Shown piece after piece: positions 47,305 to 59,508 of a stretch of 64,000 bases of DNA. Made by a program: the position numbers and the translations under genes. The DNA comes from Chromera velia. Lineage: Eukaryota > Sar > Chromeraceae. The stretch spans positions 24,510-88,509 of the forward strand of contig JAHBMJ010003630.1 of assembly GCA_018398765.1 (NCBI GenBank), given 5' to 3'. A model generated the notes under the pieces. It was given only the letters and a program-made list of their open reading frames with translations, was not told the origin of the DNA and did not search any database. Position 1 is the first letter of the stretch. Each line of letters begins with the position of its first letter.

Positions 47305-48774
47305 GGAAAGGAAGGAAGGAAGGAAGGAAGGAAGGAAGGAACGAACGAACGAAGGAAGGAAGGAAAGAAGGAACGAAGGAACGAAGGAACGAAGGAACGA
47401 ACGAAGGAAGGAACGAACGAACAAAGGGGAGACAGACTATCTTTGTTTTTCTGGGCCGATATACAGATAGATCGACAGAAAGAAAGAACAAGCGAAACAA
47501 GCCGAAGAGGCTTCTGTGAGTGTATGAGAAAGCCGGGCCCAGAGGGTTACAACCATGAAAGTGAGGTGAGATGGAGAGCGCGTGTACCCACATGAAAGAA
47601 TGAGAATGAGAAGACGAAGGCGAGTCAGACGAGGGGAGAGACCTCATCAGAGAGAGGCTGAAGAAAGACGGTGACGACCCAAGGTGGAAGATTTCATGGG
47701 AATTGGAGATTTGAACAGGAAGAAAGACGCGAATTAGCAGGAAGGGGAAGGAGAGCAACACGGAAAGGGCAGACACAGAAGGGTACAGCACACTGTGCAA
47801 AAGACTGCGGTACCATCTTGTACAGCCAGGAGTGCAGTGAATGCTGGAAAGGGTACTCAAGTCTGTCTATGAATGAATTGATACTCTTCTTCTAATCACA
47901 AACGCACTGACCTCCTCTCTTCTCTCTGCCTCCTTCTGTTCCGTCTGCACGATCTTCTGCTGGAGCCTCTCAATTTCTTCTTGCAGATCTCTGTTGCCGT
48001 TCCTCAGGTCGTTGATACGGGAGTCCTGCATCTTCCGCCTCTGCTCTGCCTGAAGCGCTTTTCTCATTCCAAAAGCGATCGAGGACTCGTACAGGGACTG
48101 ATAGGCAGAAATTGTCATCCTGATCTCGTCGCGGACTCGTAGGAGAAGAAGGCCCCTCTCTGCGCAGATGATCGTCACCTGCAAGATCGGAAGGCGATGT
48201 GCTTTTGTCATCGTGGCATTGTGAAGGAGGAGTTCAACTGCACTGTCATGTGTGCATCTGGACCGCGCACATGTATACATGTACGTATCTGGACCCCCCT
48301 TCCCTCCCCGTAATGTGTCCACCGACCTGTCGGATCAGTTCGTCGAAGCACTGGGCATACAGCTCCTCTCGAATGGGGCAGATTCCAGTCTCACGCGCTT
48401 GCCTCTCTTGCAGCCGTTTGTCCAGTGCGTCTTGGAGGTTGACAACATCGGATCTTGTGGCCGGATTGGAGGAAACGTACTGGACCCACAGCTGGTCATC
48501 TTCTGCCCATTCTCGGGGGGGAAGAATCGAGTTCAGAATATCTTCAGTAGGGGACATGGGCCCTCCTGCATAGAGGCAAATAGATGGCGAGAAATGCATC
48601 CAACTTCCATGAATGGGTGAAGACCTGTGTAAATGGATGGTGTTGCCCGCGAAACCGACCTGTGGCTGCCTTGACCCCTGATTTCCCCGCTTTGCCCTTT
48701 CCCTTCTTGTCCTTGCCACCAGCAAAGGTGCTGATGAGCAAGGGGTTGTTGTACTTCACAAGAGAGCTCTGCAT
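46436..48774 (-). CDS. DNALI1: Axonemal dynein light intermediate chain p28
   Basis: Four exons join in phase: 48774-48660, 48565-48327, 48178-47912 and 46534-46436, 239 residues and TAA, close to the usual 250-260. Introns are 94, 148 and 1377 bp, all GT...AG. The start MQSSLVKYNNPLLIS parallels the family N-terminus. DILNSILPPREWAEDDQLW, RQARETGICPIREELYAQCF, ERGLLLLRVRDEIRMTISAY and YESSIAFGMRKALQAEQ are near-diagnostic. The last third is a coiled coil ending in LKDQLEQMLSAPKK. p28 is a subunit of single-headed inner dynein arms with actin and centrin, so the organism should have motile flagella at some stage. The last intron is filled with simple repeats. TGCATGCA motifs lie about 280 bp upstream of the start. 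Confidence 0.97.
46700..47425. repeat. Microsatellite mosaic inside the last DNALI1 intron
   Basis: (TTTC)n at about 46700-46758, CAGA runs at 46885-46933 and 47001-47033, (CA)n at 47163-47211, (GA)n at 47212-47250, then GAAA, GGAA and AACG/GAAC runs to about 47425. Confidence 0.95.
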
Positions 48775-50515
48775 CTTGGTGGCCTACTCGTATTCAGTTT
48801 CCGATCTCTTTGTGCCCTTTCTGTGTTGGGGCTACCGGGTCGCTCAGTCGGATTTGTCTGACTCTCAACGCATACAGTGTGTACCTACGCAGATGCTTGT
48901 ACGTGGTTCATTTCAAATCACACAGGCTGCAGTGAAGCGAAGCCTTCTGGTTCTCTGGGACTTGTCCGACGCGACCATTGATCGACGTCGGATGCATGGA
49001 GATCTCGAAAATCAAAGTCTATAGCTATATATATAGCTTCGTTTCGGTCATGCATGCATGCATTCGAACTGCATGTGAAAAATAGTACAACAATTAATAC
49101 AACTCAGTTGCGCGCGAAAGTCTGTAAGTCTGGCAGGGCGGATCGGCTCAGTGCATGGCCCCGGAAAGCGTAGCGTGGGACACTCAAAAAAATTGTACCA
49201 AAACAGCTAGCATGGCTCGAATTTCAGGCCGACGACCTCATCTTTGGTGCATACAAAACTAGCTTTATACACCAAGTCCTTGAGACTCTTACAAATGATG
49301 ATCGAAGGTTTTGTCTCATACAAATCTATGTACATGCTCACAAATCATAACTTTAAAGGGCTTTAAAGTTTTTCAGGCCGTTCGCACCTTTATGTATGTT
49401 AGATAACAACGCGCAATTTTGATCCTTTTAGTTATATAAGTATATGTGTGCGACTTACGTCTAAAAGTATGATTTTTTTTTTTTCGAAGTTCTCTTAAAA
49501 AACTTGTACTACAAGTGAGACCCGTTATAGGACCGATAGGAAGACGATGGCAAATTCTGAATAAATTTAGAAAAATTAGAAAATCACATTCTAACATCTC
49601 TAAGTATATCAAAGTACTACCTTCAAAATCGTTTATGAACTGTTTTTAAAAGTTAAAACACTTTCAAGCACTGACTTATTTAATTTTACTGCTCATTTAT
49701 AATTAAAAGACTGGTAAAAACTAATGAATGATAATAACAATAAAGTAATAATAAATAATCATAATAACATATTTTTTTTTACTGTCCGTTGTCTATTTAT
49801 AATACATTTTTAAAATATTTCTACATTAAATTTCTATCATGTTTCTAGATAATCTTTTGTAGGATTATTTCAATAAAAAGTTGTTTCCTGGTTTGTTTAT
49901 TTGTTTGAAAAAAAGTATTACTCTGGCATTAGACTGGCAGTAATTTTTTTTTTATGAAAAGGTTTTCGAATCTTCTTCCAATTACATGCAGTTTGTTTGA
50001 TAATTCATATTATTAGCGTTTCTTTCTTTTAAGTTTGTACTACTCTGAATGTAGTTAGAGCTTTTAAAATTGTGGGTTCCTAAATTTAAAGTGGATTGAC
50101 TAATCCTTTATGCAAGGAATCTGAGCACAAGGACGCGCAACGGGTTTTTGACTACGACTTTCATAAATCGATGTAGGAAAGAATGATTCAGAAAGATGCT
50201 CTTTTCAATTGTTGTAAAGAGCTTCGTCTCTCTTTGAATGCATGTATGGCAGCAGCAACTCAGGCACCTTGTGGTTTCAAATTTCCCGTCTCACTCTTTT
50301 CTTCTTTCCATTTCTTTCCCACCCTTCCCCCCATCCTCCTGTCTCGCCTCAAGTCGTTTGCTTCCCTGGGTCTGTCACGTGTACCTCCATGTGCTAGGGA
50401 CGATCCAGTCTGCACACAGGGTTTTGTCCAACGGCATCACGTTGAGAGGGTCCTTTCCTCTGAGGACCTGAACCTCGTCTAGGTTCGTCACGTCCGTTTG
50501 GCCCTCTGTGCCTCC
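48775..50515. other. Spacer between DNALI1 and the membrane-protein gene
   Basis: It should hold the DNALI1 promoter. The DNA is AT-rich from about 49200 to 50180. An open plus-strand frame at 50183-50482 has no recognised motif and overlaps the likely 3' UTR of the minus-strand gene. Confidence 0.45.
49050..49061. promoter_or_regulatory. TGCATGCATGCA motif upstream of DNALI1
   Basis: Overlapping TGCATGCA sites lie 276 bp 5' of the DNALI1 ATG, the same sequence that is clustered in the cystinosin/CPW-WPC divergent promoter. Confidence 0.5.
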
Positions 50516-51561
50516 TTAGTGCATCAGACGCACAAACTTGAAAACCTGAGGGTTCATGTTGACAAGCCAGTCGACCAGTCTCCCTCGCTTGCTCAGGGCA
50601 GCGCTATACATAGACACGAGGGCCCACACGATTTTTTTCTTTTCACTTTCATTTCACGCATTCATGCATGAATATCCACCTCCTTTTCCGGTACTCAGAC
50701 ACACACAGTGTCACAGAGAGGGGAGGGGAAGAGAGAAGAAGCACGTTAAGAAATGTCACAAAAATTTTGCAAACATAATGCTTTCGACCGAGAGGAAATG
50801 GACATAGAAATCAATTTTAACGTACCAGTTGAGCAGCAGATGGAATGCGCAGACCACCATAGGCCAGCCCATTTCGCCTTCTAGAAGCAGCAGCAGCGTT
50901 CCGAGCGAATATTCTCGGATGAAGACTTCGTGTGATCTTTTCGTGTTGAACAAACTCCCGTAGACAAATCCGTCCTGTCTCCTGTCCAGTGCAGCCATCA
51001 ACTGAAAAGTCCAAAGGACAGTCCCTATTGAGAAAGACAAAATGCTCAAAACTCAAATCCAAAAACGCTCATATCGAAACATCGCCTTATGCCACTTTGC
51101 TGCCTCTGTGATAGAGACCCCAAAAAGCGGTGCTCCCTGTTAGCATTGGGGTCCGAAGTCGTAGTAGTCTCTCTTGGTCTGTACAGGAATCAGACAGGCA
51201 CACCATCACAGAAAAGGAGGAAAACTAGGCAATTCGTTTTACCAGACAGACAGACAGACAGACAGACGGACAGACAGACAGTCATACAGAAAGTCTTTCA
51301 TGTTGCGGACCTTCAAGAAATAATGCAACGCATTCGGAAAGAGACTACGTGGTGCTTAAAAAAAGCTTGTCGGCATGCCCATACACCTGAATATACCAAT
51401 TCTCACAGACTAATACCAACCTACACCCACCTACACATACACATACACACTCAGAGACATACACATACATATATACATAAACACACAGAGATATACACAC
51501 GCACCCACACACACCCACATACGCGCACGCGTACCAAAACGGCACACACATGCACAGAGAC

Positions 51562-51600
<39 letters not shown>

Positions 51601-52605
51601 GCAAGATGCTCCGGATCTGGTCCGTGTCTTTGCTGAAAATCCAGAAAGAGAACACGGTCGATGCATCTCTAAGAATAGATTTGGTTTTACTTGAAAAACA
51701 TGCAAAAAACATGGAGAGTTTAGATTTGAGTTACCGAATTAATTCCTCTAGACATGAAAGGCTTCCACTTTGAAGTTTAAGTGCCAACATAGAAGATCTA
51801 CAGACTGACTGACTTTTCTGGCATCGCTGACTGGCATCATGATTCTCTTTTCCGGGTCTTCTTCGTGTTCTCCATCCCCAAATATTGCAACCAGCGACGC
51901 TCTCGGTATGGCCTCCCTTTCTGTCTGCCCCCCTGTACCAAAAGTCCCCTCAATAGATGACCGCCCCCCCTTTTTTGGTTTGACCACACCCGCCTGGATT
52001 GAGTCTCTTCCCCTTCCCTACAAAATTGGGGATCCCTTACCTTCCTCCCCGTCAGCTCCTTTCCTTTCAGGGTCTGATGTGAGAAGCGAATGAAGATGTA
52101 GACGGCCTATGGAGTTCTCCGGAGACCGCATCAACGTCACCGCCCAGGACAGCTACACGGACATGACCAGGTGCTCAAACACAAATAATACAAATGCTAC
52201 CAGAGCCTTCCAAGTCGCGTCTCCAACGATGCCCCCCACATCCAAAACCCCAGGTCGGGAAAATCCTCTTGGAGCCGTTGTCTGGTTCTCTGGTCTGATT
52301 GCCTTGCCCAATTCTTCTTCTTCATTTTCTTTTAGAACGAGAATACACAGCAGAAAGAGGGCCCAGAGAGTTATCAGCAACCTGACCATGTACAAGAGAA
52401 TGTCTATGAGGCAGGTCATGTCGTGGGCTCTCAGAGACCCTCCGTCGATACGTGAGAGCTGCAGCAGGAAAGAAAGAACGAAAAAGAACATCATGCAGAT
52501 ATGGAAGGACAAAATCCTGGTAGACAGATGGTAGGTCACTTCTTGCCCGGCTGAAGGACATATGCTGTCTACCCGCAGCTGCTCAGCATGCTGTCTTCTC
52601 ATCAC
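50516..52605 (-). CDS. Multi-pass membrane protein, C-terminal exons
   Basis: Exon 52605-52041 opens after TTTTTGTGACAG and ends at a strong donor (GAAG/GTAAGG). It encodes hydrophobic helices ILSFHICMMFFFVLSFLL, IDILLYMVRLLITLWALFLL and WKALVAFVLFVFEHLVMSV; a TAG (52153-52155) lies just after the last, and the frame continues LSWAVTLMRSPENSIGR to the donor. A further helix-containing segment (about 51049-50827: FVYGSLFNTKRSHEVF, then REYSLGTLLLLLEGEMGW) ends near AACTG/GTACGT. The last exon carries KKIVWALVSMYSAAL and ends VFKFVRLMH with TAA at 50516-50518. Helix content and order would fit the channel half of a polycystin-like protein downstream of the GPS exons, but this is inference; not all exon phases could be reconciled. 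Confidence 0.5.
51244..51598. repeat. CAGA, CA and GA microsatellites
   Basis: CAGA units at 51244-51283, imperfect CA/CATA repeats at about 51420-51560 and a GA run at 51567-51597, all within an apparent intron. Confidence 0.9.
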
Positions 52606-53319
52606 CTGTCACAAAAACGCTACGACCCACTACACGTGTACACTCGCGATAGATTCTGAACTGATTTAAAAGAAAGAAAGAGCGGTGCCTGACTGACCCG
52701 CAGCATAAAGTGCGTGCGTTCGAGAATGTTCCTGCGAAGTATTGAGGACATCCAACGTTTGCATGGATAAACGCGTGTAAGAAGTGGAAAAGACAGCAAC
52801 GAAAATTCGAAAACTCATTCAACCCTGCATAAGAAAACCGCCTGAAAAAGGTTAGGTTGAGGTGTAAATTGCACTCGCTATACAATAAATGACACACTCA
52901 CATATACATGGAACAAGCAGATTAGGGAGGGAGAGGGGAACACAGGTTGGGGCAGGGAAAACACTTCTCTGTCAATACATCACTTTCCGTTTTCTGACTG
53001 TGAGCAAAGACTTGATCTGGCGCTTTCTCCCCCCCCTGGCGCTCGCTCCTCTTCAGTGTTTCTCTTCAGCAGGAGTGGGTTCTTGGGTTGTTTATTTTCC
53101 GTGGCCTTTCTTTTTCCTTTCTTGTTCTCTCTTTTGCTCCATTCTTCTGTATAAGTCTGTCTGATGGTTTCAAAATGCCCTGTAGTCTGCCACATGCGTC
53201 TCTATGTTACGACATGCTCCCATTTCTTCAACTAACCCCCCCTCACTGCTGAGAGACTTACATGACAGTCTTTACTCCGTCCTAAAAGACGAAACGGGCT
53301 CTGCAAACACGCGCAGCCA

Positions 53320-53390
53320 CACACACACATACATACACACGCACATGCATACATACATACACACACATGCATATACGCACACATACATAC

Positions 53391-53436
<46 letters not shown>
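53320..53436. repeat. CACATA and GA microsatellite
   Basis: Imperfect CA/CATA repeats followed by a GA run, in an apparent intron of the minus-strand gene. Confidence 0.9.
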
Positions 53437-53437
<1 letters not shown>

Positions 53438-53809
53438 GAAAGGATACCTGGAAGGAACATTTGGATTCTGGTGCATAACCTGCGGGGACCCAGTTTCGAA
53501 GCACACTTTGGAGGAGGGCCGTGGGGCTCAATTTAATTGCAGCAACCTGATACAGACTCTAAGATCAAAAACTATAGGCAATTAAAAAAAACGACTCTTT
53601 GGCCAAATCTACTTTTACGTTCAAAATCCTTAGCCCATCATGCCTTGGTGAAAACCCACACAGCGCAACAGCTCAAGACAGGGATTTTAATGAATATTGT
53701 TCCATAAAAGAAGCCCTTGAATAATATACTGCATGGACTCAAGCCTTCCAGGCATAAGGCGTGGTCGGACCGCGTGATAAGTGCTCTTTCATTTTGTATG
53801 TACACACAT

Positions 53810-53819
53810 ACATACACAC

Positions 53820-53859
<40 letters not shown>

Positions 53860-53862
53860 ACA
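53810..53862. repeat. (CA)n microsatellite
   Basis: CA repeats immediately downstream (minus sense) of a donor-like ACAAG/GTAGGT at about 53890. Confidence 0.9.
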
Positions 53863-53890
53863 TTCTATGCCATGGACTCCCATGCACCTA

Positions 53891-55610
53891 CCTTGTGGGC
53901 ACAACTCCCGGTCGGACAATTGATGTCGGTGCGATGACTGCCATTCGCTCGCCCTGCTTCCTCGGCTTCGACGGAGAGCCCCAATTCAGAGCCAGACTCG
54001 ACAGGCGACGCCGCACTTTTCCGAATGCCTTTTTGAGTTCAGGTCTGTTCATCTGACTCATCTCAACTCTGAACTGGTTCTCCCGTTTTTTGTCAATCAA
54101 CTCTTACCTCCTGTGCCTAACCTGTTCTACAGTCAGAACGGGTTGTCTGTGTCTATCGCTTCCCCTTTGTCTACTCTGACCATGAAAATGGACTGCAGTC
54201 TCGGTGGGCATGTCATGTTGAGAAACAGGCACCTCAAGCATCTCCTCTCGAGGATCACTCCCGTGAAGGGTCTCTGGCGCCTTGTTCGACGATGTAGATG
54301 CCATTGAGGCACTCTCCATCATTGTAGGCGCTTCTTTTTCCTCCTCTGGCCCACTCGGCACACTCTGAAGTGAGCATTCTCTCTGTAGATTCTGCCTCTC
54401 TGCCTGATCATCGCCTGTCTCTGTCCCCTGCTCCCTCTCTTGAGAGATGTCGGAAGAGACTTCCGATACAACGCTGCCCTCTTTTCTGTCCTCATCTTGT
54501 CGATGCCCTCCATCCTCCTGTTTCTCTTCTTCTTCTTCTTCTTCTTCTTCTTTTTCTTCTTCTGCGATAGACCCCAGACTGTCGTGACGATTCCTTGAAT
54601 TTGATAGTCTCTGAGACGGAACCATCGTAGACTGTACACGTCTGCAGACATTCGAATGAAAAAGCGTCAGTCTTTGTCTATGTCTGATTGGTTGTATAGA
54701 TAGAAATGTGCTTTGATCAGTCACGATATCGATGTAATGATGAGCCTGTAAAGATTTAAAGCAAAGAATCAAACCACGCGAAAGTTGACTGAAAGCCCGT
54801 TGTAAAAAAAAAGTCCGCAAACACGATGAATGAAATACGAAGAAAGGGAAGAACTTGATTGACGGCATCACCACCGGATTGACCTGAGCAGATCGTCAAT
54901 GGCTTGTCCTGTTGTGATTGCTTTCGTTCTTTCCAACTGATTCTCATCTGGCTGGTCGCGTTCCTTTTCAGCATTAGAATCCTCTTCTAGGATTGGCGGT
55001 GCTGCCAGGAGGGTCACAAGGGGAGATCTTCTTGGCTCCGTCTCTTTTTCTTTACTCTGGCTTTCAGCTGCTGGGCTGCTTTCTTGCGATTTTGCGGGGA
55101 AAATTCTTTTACCAACGGGCACTGACTGAGGGTCCTTCTCTTTTGAAGTCATTTCGTTCTCATCTTGAACGATTTCTGCCGTCTCAGCTGTTTGCATCGT
55201 CTCGGCATTTTCTGCGGTTGCCCTTTTCTTTTTTTTCTTCTTGTTCACTGGGGAAGAGGGCACAACGATTGCAGGAAGCGTATTTGCTGGATTGACTATT
55301 TTTTGTCAGTCTTCTTTCGTTTCTATTTCGGCTTCCTTTCCTTTTTTCCTGTCCTCCTCCGCGTTTGCCTCCGACTCGTTTGAGAGAGGCGCGATTTCTT
55401 TTGGCTGCTCCGCTGAGGACCGGGCTTGAGCTTTGAGTAGCTCGGCCTACAGATGTCCCAACACGTCAGCAATCTCCCTCGCTCGCTGGCCATCTCCGTC
55501 TTTATCTGAGGAGTCTTCGTATTCTGCTGCTGCGATGTTCATCAACTCATCACCCCTCCCCTCCGACTCGTCGTCTGACCCCACCTGCTGTAGGTGCCTG
55601 CACAAAAAAG
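53891..55610 (-). CDS. Acidic, coiled-coil-like cytoplasmic region with three in-frame stops
   Basis: After TTTTTTGTGCAG (about 55610) one frame runs to a donor (CTCAG/GTCAAT) near 54886, interrupted by TAG 55447-55449 and TGA 55306-55308. The next exon starts after TGTCTGCAG near 54640 in matching phase and runs to ACAAG/GTAGGT near 53891, interrupted by TAA 54104-54106. Sequence on both sides of each stop is equally protein-like: VLGHL then AELLKAQARSS; KEAEIETKED then QKIVNPANT; VEQVRHRR then ELIDKKRENQF. The region is rich in Glu, Asp, Lys and Gln with poly-Glu and poly-Lys runs, as in soluble tails or loops of large membrane proteins. It probably belongs to the same gene as the flanking minus-strand exons. 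Confidence 0.5.
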
Positions 55611-56407
55611 GGGAAACGGCAAAAGAGGCGAGGTATCGAGGACGTTGGGGGGTAAGAACACAGGAGAGAAGGATAAGCATGTGCATGAATGAAAAGAAAT
55701 ACAGAGAATCGAAAGTGAGGGACGGCATGGGTGTGTAAAAGAAAGCAGCGACGAGAAACAGACTTTACTCCACCGTGATCTCAAGGTCTACTTCTGACAG
55801 GCAATTTTAGGGTGGCAAAAAAAGGGAAGGTGCTGATACGTGGAGAAAAGGATTGACTTCTACGGCTAAACCCAACTGACGATAGAAGATTGGAGACTGC
55901 AGTGTCGGTCCTGGATCTTCTACTTGTGGCCTCACTCATTACGTCTCCTTCGGAGTTGAGGTCTAAGTGCAAGGTGAACCTGGTCTCTTAGGATTCGACA
56001 GAATATATCCCAGGGCCCATCAGCCTCTCTCCTGTTATGTAGATGAATCAACGGACAGATTGACAGACAGACAAATGATTTCTTAGACCTATAGTCGATG
56101 AAGTATGGTTCGTGTACTACGCCTTCTAAGAAATTCAGAAGGTGTCGCAGAAACTCATATGCGGTCAGCAAACAGAATTTAGAAAACAGATGAAAGAATG
56201 CAGCAAGGAGATGCATAAAAGAGGGAGAGAACACAAAAGGCACACCTTCCTTAGAGACTTGCCGTTGTGCTCCCTCACTGAGCAAATCAAGAGCCAGAAA
56301 AACAAAGAAGTTCAAGATTCATGAGAAAGAAAAGGCGGAGGAGGCCAAAGGACTGAAGGAAGTACTCGAACATTTTCGATTTATTCATATTTCGGTCAGT
56401 GTTTTAC

Positions 56408-57081
56408 CTTTCTTCAAAACGCCGTCGTCCTCTGCACTGGGGTCAAAGTTGTCAAAAGATTGGCGTTCAAAGATGTCGTCGAGATCTTCAGAGTCCAAAG
56501 GGACCGCCTGCTTCTTTTTCTTCTTTATTCGCGCATTGTTGTACTTTTCTGTGCTCAGACACATAGACACACACACACACACATCTTTATTAGCAGAAAG
56601 GCGTCGAAAACACAGGAATTTTGAGTATGCACCGCCAGAGATCACGGAGAGCAGAAAGAGACCGTCTGATTCCTCGAGAAAAAGGAAGAAGCAGAACGGG
56701 TGAGAGCTCTCTTTCGAGGAATCTCCCATGCTATGACAAGCATGCGGGCCGTCCGTCCGTCCAAGTAATTCTTGGGACAGGAAGAAATTTCAAAAATACT
56801 GAGAGCCGTCATGTAAATCGGTTCCGCTTGCATATATACGCACTGGTTTTAAAATCAGTCCCGTATTCGTCCTTTTGCTGGGACAGGATGTAGTCCATGT
56901 CTGACCACAGTTTTCTTGCCCCTGCCCACTCCTTTGCAGTGTATCCCGTCCTCAGTGCTGTCTCTTCTGCTCTCCAGCGAGCCTGTGCCAGTCGCAGCGT
57001 GGCCAGATCGACTCGAGCAAGCGTGTTTTCCTTAATTAATGAGACAACGACGAAAGCAACGGGAGCACACCAGCTTCTCAA
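56408..57081 (-). CDS. Two exons of the minus-strand membrane-protein gene
   Basis: Exon from about 57081 to 56844 encodes LARVDLATLRLAQARWRAEE and ARKLWSDMDYILSQQKDEY and ends ACCA/GTGCGT. Exon 56548-56408 starts after GAGCACAG in matching phase (KKYNNARIKKKKKQ) and continues with an acidic SEDLDDIFERQSFDNFDPSA to AAAG/GTAAAA. The exact upstream border is unclear; a hydrophobic APVAFVVVSLI precedes the first piece. No known domain was recognised. Confidence 0.5.
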
Positions 57082-57099
57082 AAAAGGTGGGTCTCCGGA

Positions 57100-59150
57100 A
57101 TCCCGGCCAGAGTTCTTCCGCTGTGGAAGGGAACTTAGCCTCTAGATAGCACGCAATCTTGCAAAGGTTTAGACACCTATATGTAGACAGAAAATGGCTG
57201 GCTGCTGTGTTAATCTTCACCGCATGCAGGCATAAAGGTGGGCAGGCAGGCTAAAGATCAAGCAGAGAGAGGGGTTACGGTGCAAGGCTTATGCCTTCTT
57301 AAATGGACTTTTGTCCTCAAGTTGGACCTAAAATATTACATCACGTTTTACGCTATATTTATATTACACACATTATCCCCTCTCTCCAATTAATCAGCCA
57401 AACAAAAAAAAAAACATAAAGTTCGTGCTCCGGGTTTCATGGATGATATTTTGAATCCGATTTTTTTTTATTTATGAAGTGTCATTGACAGGTTAATACA
57501 ACTTAATTAATAATATAGTAATTAAGTTTTTTAAATTTATCATAACCAAACTGTTATGCTACGCATAATTAACAAACACTTATTTCATGTAACTTTAAGT
57601 TTCTTAGGTATCTCTACAATAACAAACATCTTTTTCAGCTTAGAATGCTTGCTGCTAGTTAGATAAGAGAGGAAACAACATAGATAGCCTATCAAGTTGC
57701 TTAGCAGTCTAAGAAAGCCTGTAAACGGAAAACTGCATCCAGCGTCAGACTGGTTGCCTCTCCAACACTTCAGAACATTGCTCCTTGTGGCAAAACTAGG
57801 GCATTCTCCAGTTTCTAACTCTTCTAGCTACAGTCATAAATCTGGCTTCCAGACTTGAGGTCCTCAAAGTGAGACCGACCGTCCATATGCCTGTATACAT
57901 AAGCACTCATGAGCAGATCCACTAACCTAACACACCCTGAAGCCTTTTGACCATTCAGATCCATCCTGCCCTGCCCGTTTGAGACCACAAAGCTTAGTTC
58001 CAAAAGCTCTTACTGGTTCCGTATCTGTAGTCTGACTTCTAAAATCCAATCTGTATCATGCCCCTGCTCCTTTTCTAGCAGCCTTCGTGAGGGTCTCGAT
58101 CAATCTAGCATTCCTGCCACTGACGTTCCGTCAAACAGATACGGACAGGTAGATGATACTCACTGAGGCCCCTCTCTTCTCCTTTTCATCTTGTTAATCT
58201 ATCTTTCTTTCTTTTCATTCTTTCATTCATCCATCCATCTGTCTCCCCATCCAGTGGAACCCCCCCAACCCTTTCTTTGATTCGCTCCTTTCTTTGCTTG
58301 TACCCTGCTGTTTTTCTCTTCGTCATTCTCTTTTTTCCCCATTTCTTTCTTTGTTCTGTTTGCTGATTTTTGTTTCTCTCCCGTCGTCATGCAGCCGTGT
58401 TTGATCACCCTTCTCGTTCTTCCTTAATTTTTTGGCTGCTTATCGGAGGAACAGCCTTAAGTAAAATCGAGATAACAACGGTTCCTGGGAATGCTTTCGA
58501 TATGCTCACATATTTAAACAGCACATTGAAGTGATGCAGGAGCAACGTTGTAAGTCAATCTGTTAATTAGGCCTCTCTAATATGAGTCTCTTAGTATGCT
58601 TCTAAGTTAAGGTTGTCAAAACACTTAGTAACTTTGTAATCTAGCTTATGATCCTTCATTTTGTTTTTATCGTCGTTTATATCTACAGATAAGTCTACAT
58701 CTAAGTCGATATATTGATTGATATAATCGATTTACTGCATAAGATTGATTAAACCGTTCCAATATATTCTTTTGTGACACTTTAAATTTTATATAATTTT
58801 TTATTCATAATTAAATTCATAATTTTTCATCTAGTTTTTTATCTAGCTGTTTGTTGATTCAGACTTGACTGTGTGATCCAGAGTTATAAGCTAGTGCTAG
58901 ACAGTATCAACAATCAATCAACTAGTGAATTAAGTATATGAGAAAGTTTTTTTTCAAAAATGAATGATTATTCGAATTTTTTAAATACGATTTTTAACAA
59001 CAAAACATCTATATAATATTATCATTGGGGAAGAAACATTTAAGACCTGATTATCGTTGGTTCAGAAGTTTTAATCAGAACTTGATTTCGATCAATATAT
59101 GAATTTACCATGTATACCAAGCTGTGTTACCTACAACTAGATCAAATTTT
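57100..59150. other. AT-rich block without genes
   Basis: Strongly AT-rich at 57300-57660 and 58430-59150, with a pyrimidine-rich stretch between (58140-58430). It lies between two groups of minus-strand exons and could be a large intron, an insertion or the gap between two genes. Confidence 0.5.
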
Positions 59151-59508
59151 ACTCCCAAAATAACTCGAATCAAACGTTTTTTCTTCTATGAAAGAATTGT
59201 ATCTAGTATTATATATATTTAGGTCCGACTTGAGGGCAAAAATCCATTTATGAAGGCACAAGCCTTGCAGTTGAAACATGCGCGGAAGCAATGGTGGAAA
59301 GGATATCGAATGAAATGTGAAACCCGAGTCTTCCAGAAAGAAGCAAATGAGTGAGAAGGGATTCGCTGAAAAGAGGACTCTGAGATATGGGTGGGTGGAA
59401 AAGCAGGCGTGCAAGTAAGAGCGAGAACCAGGAAAGGTCAGTTGACAGGACCCCAAATAAGTCAAAATAAGCTTTTATGATAAAATGTCCATGAGGCAAG
59501 ATAGGTCA

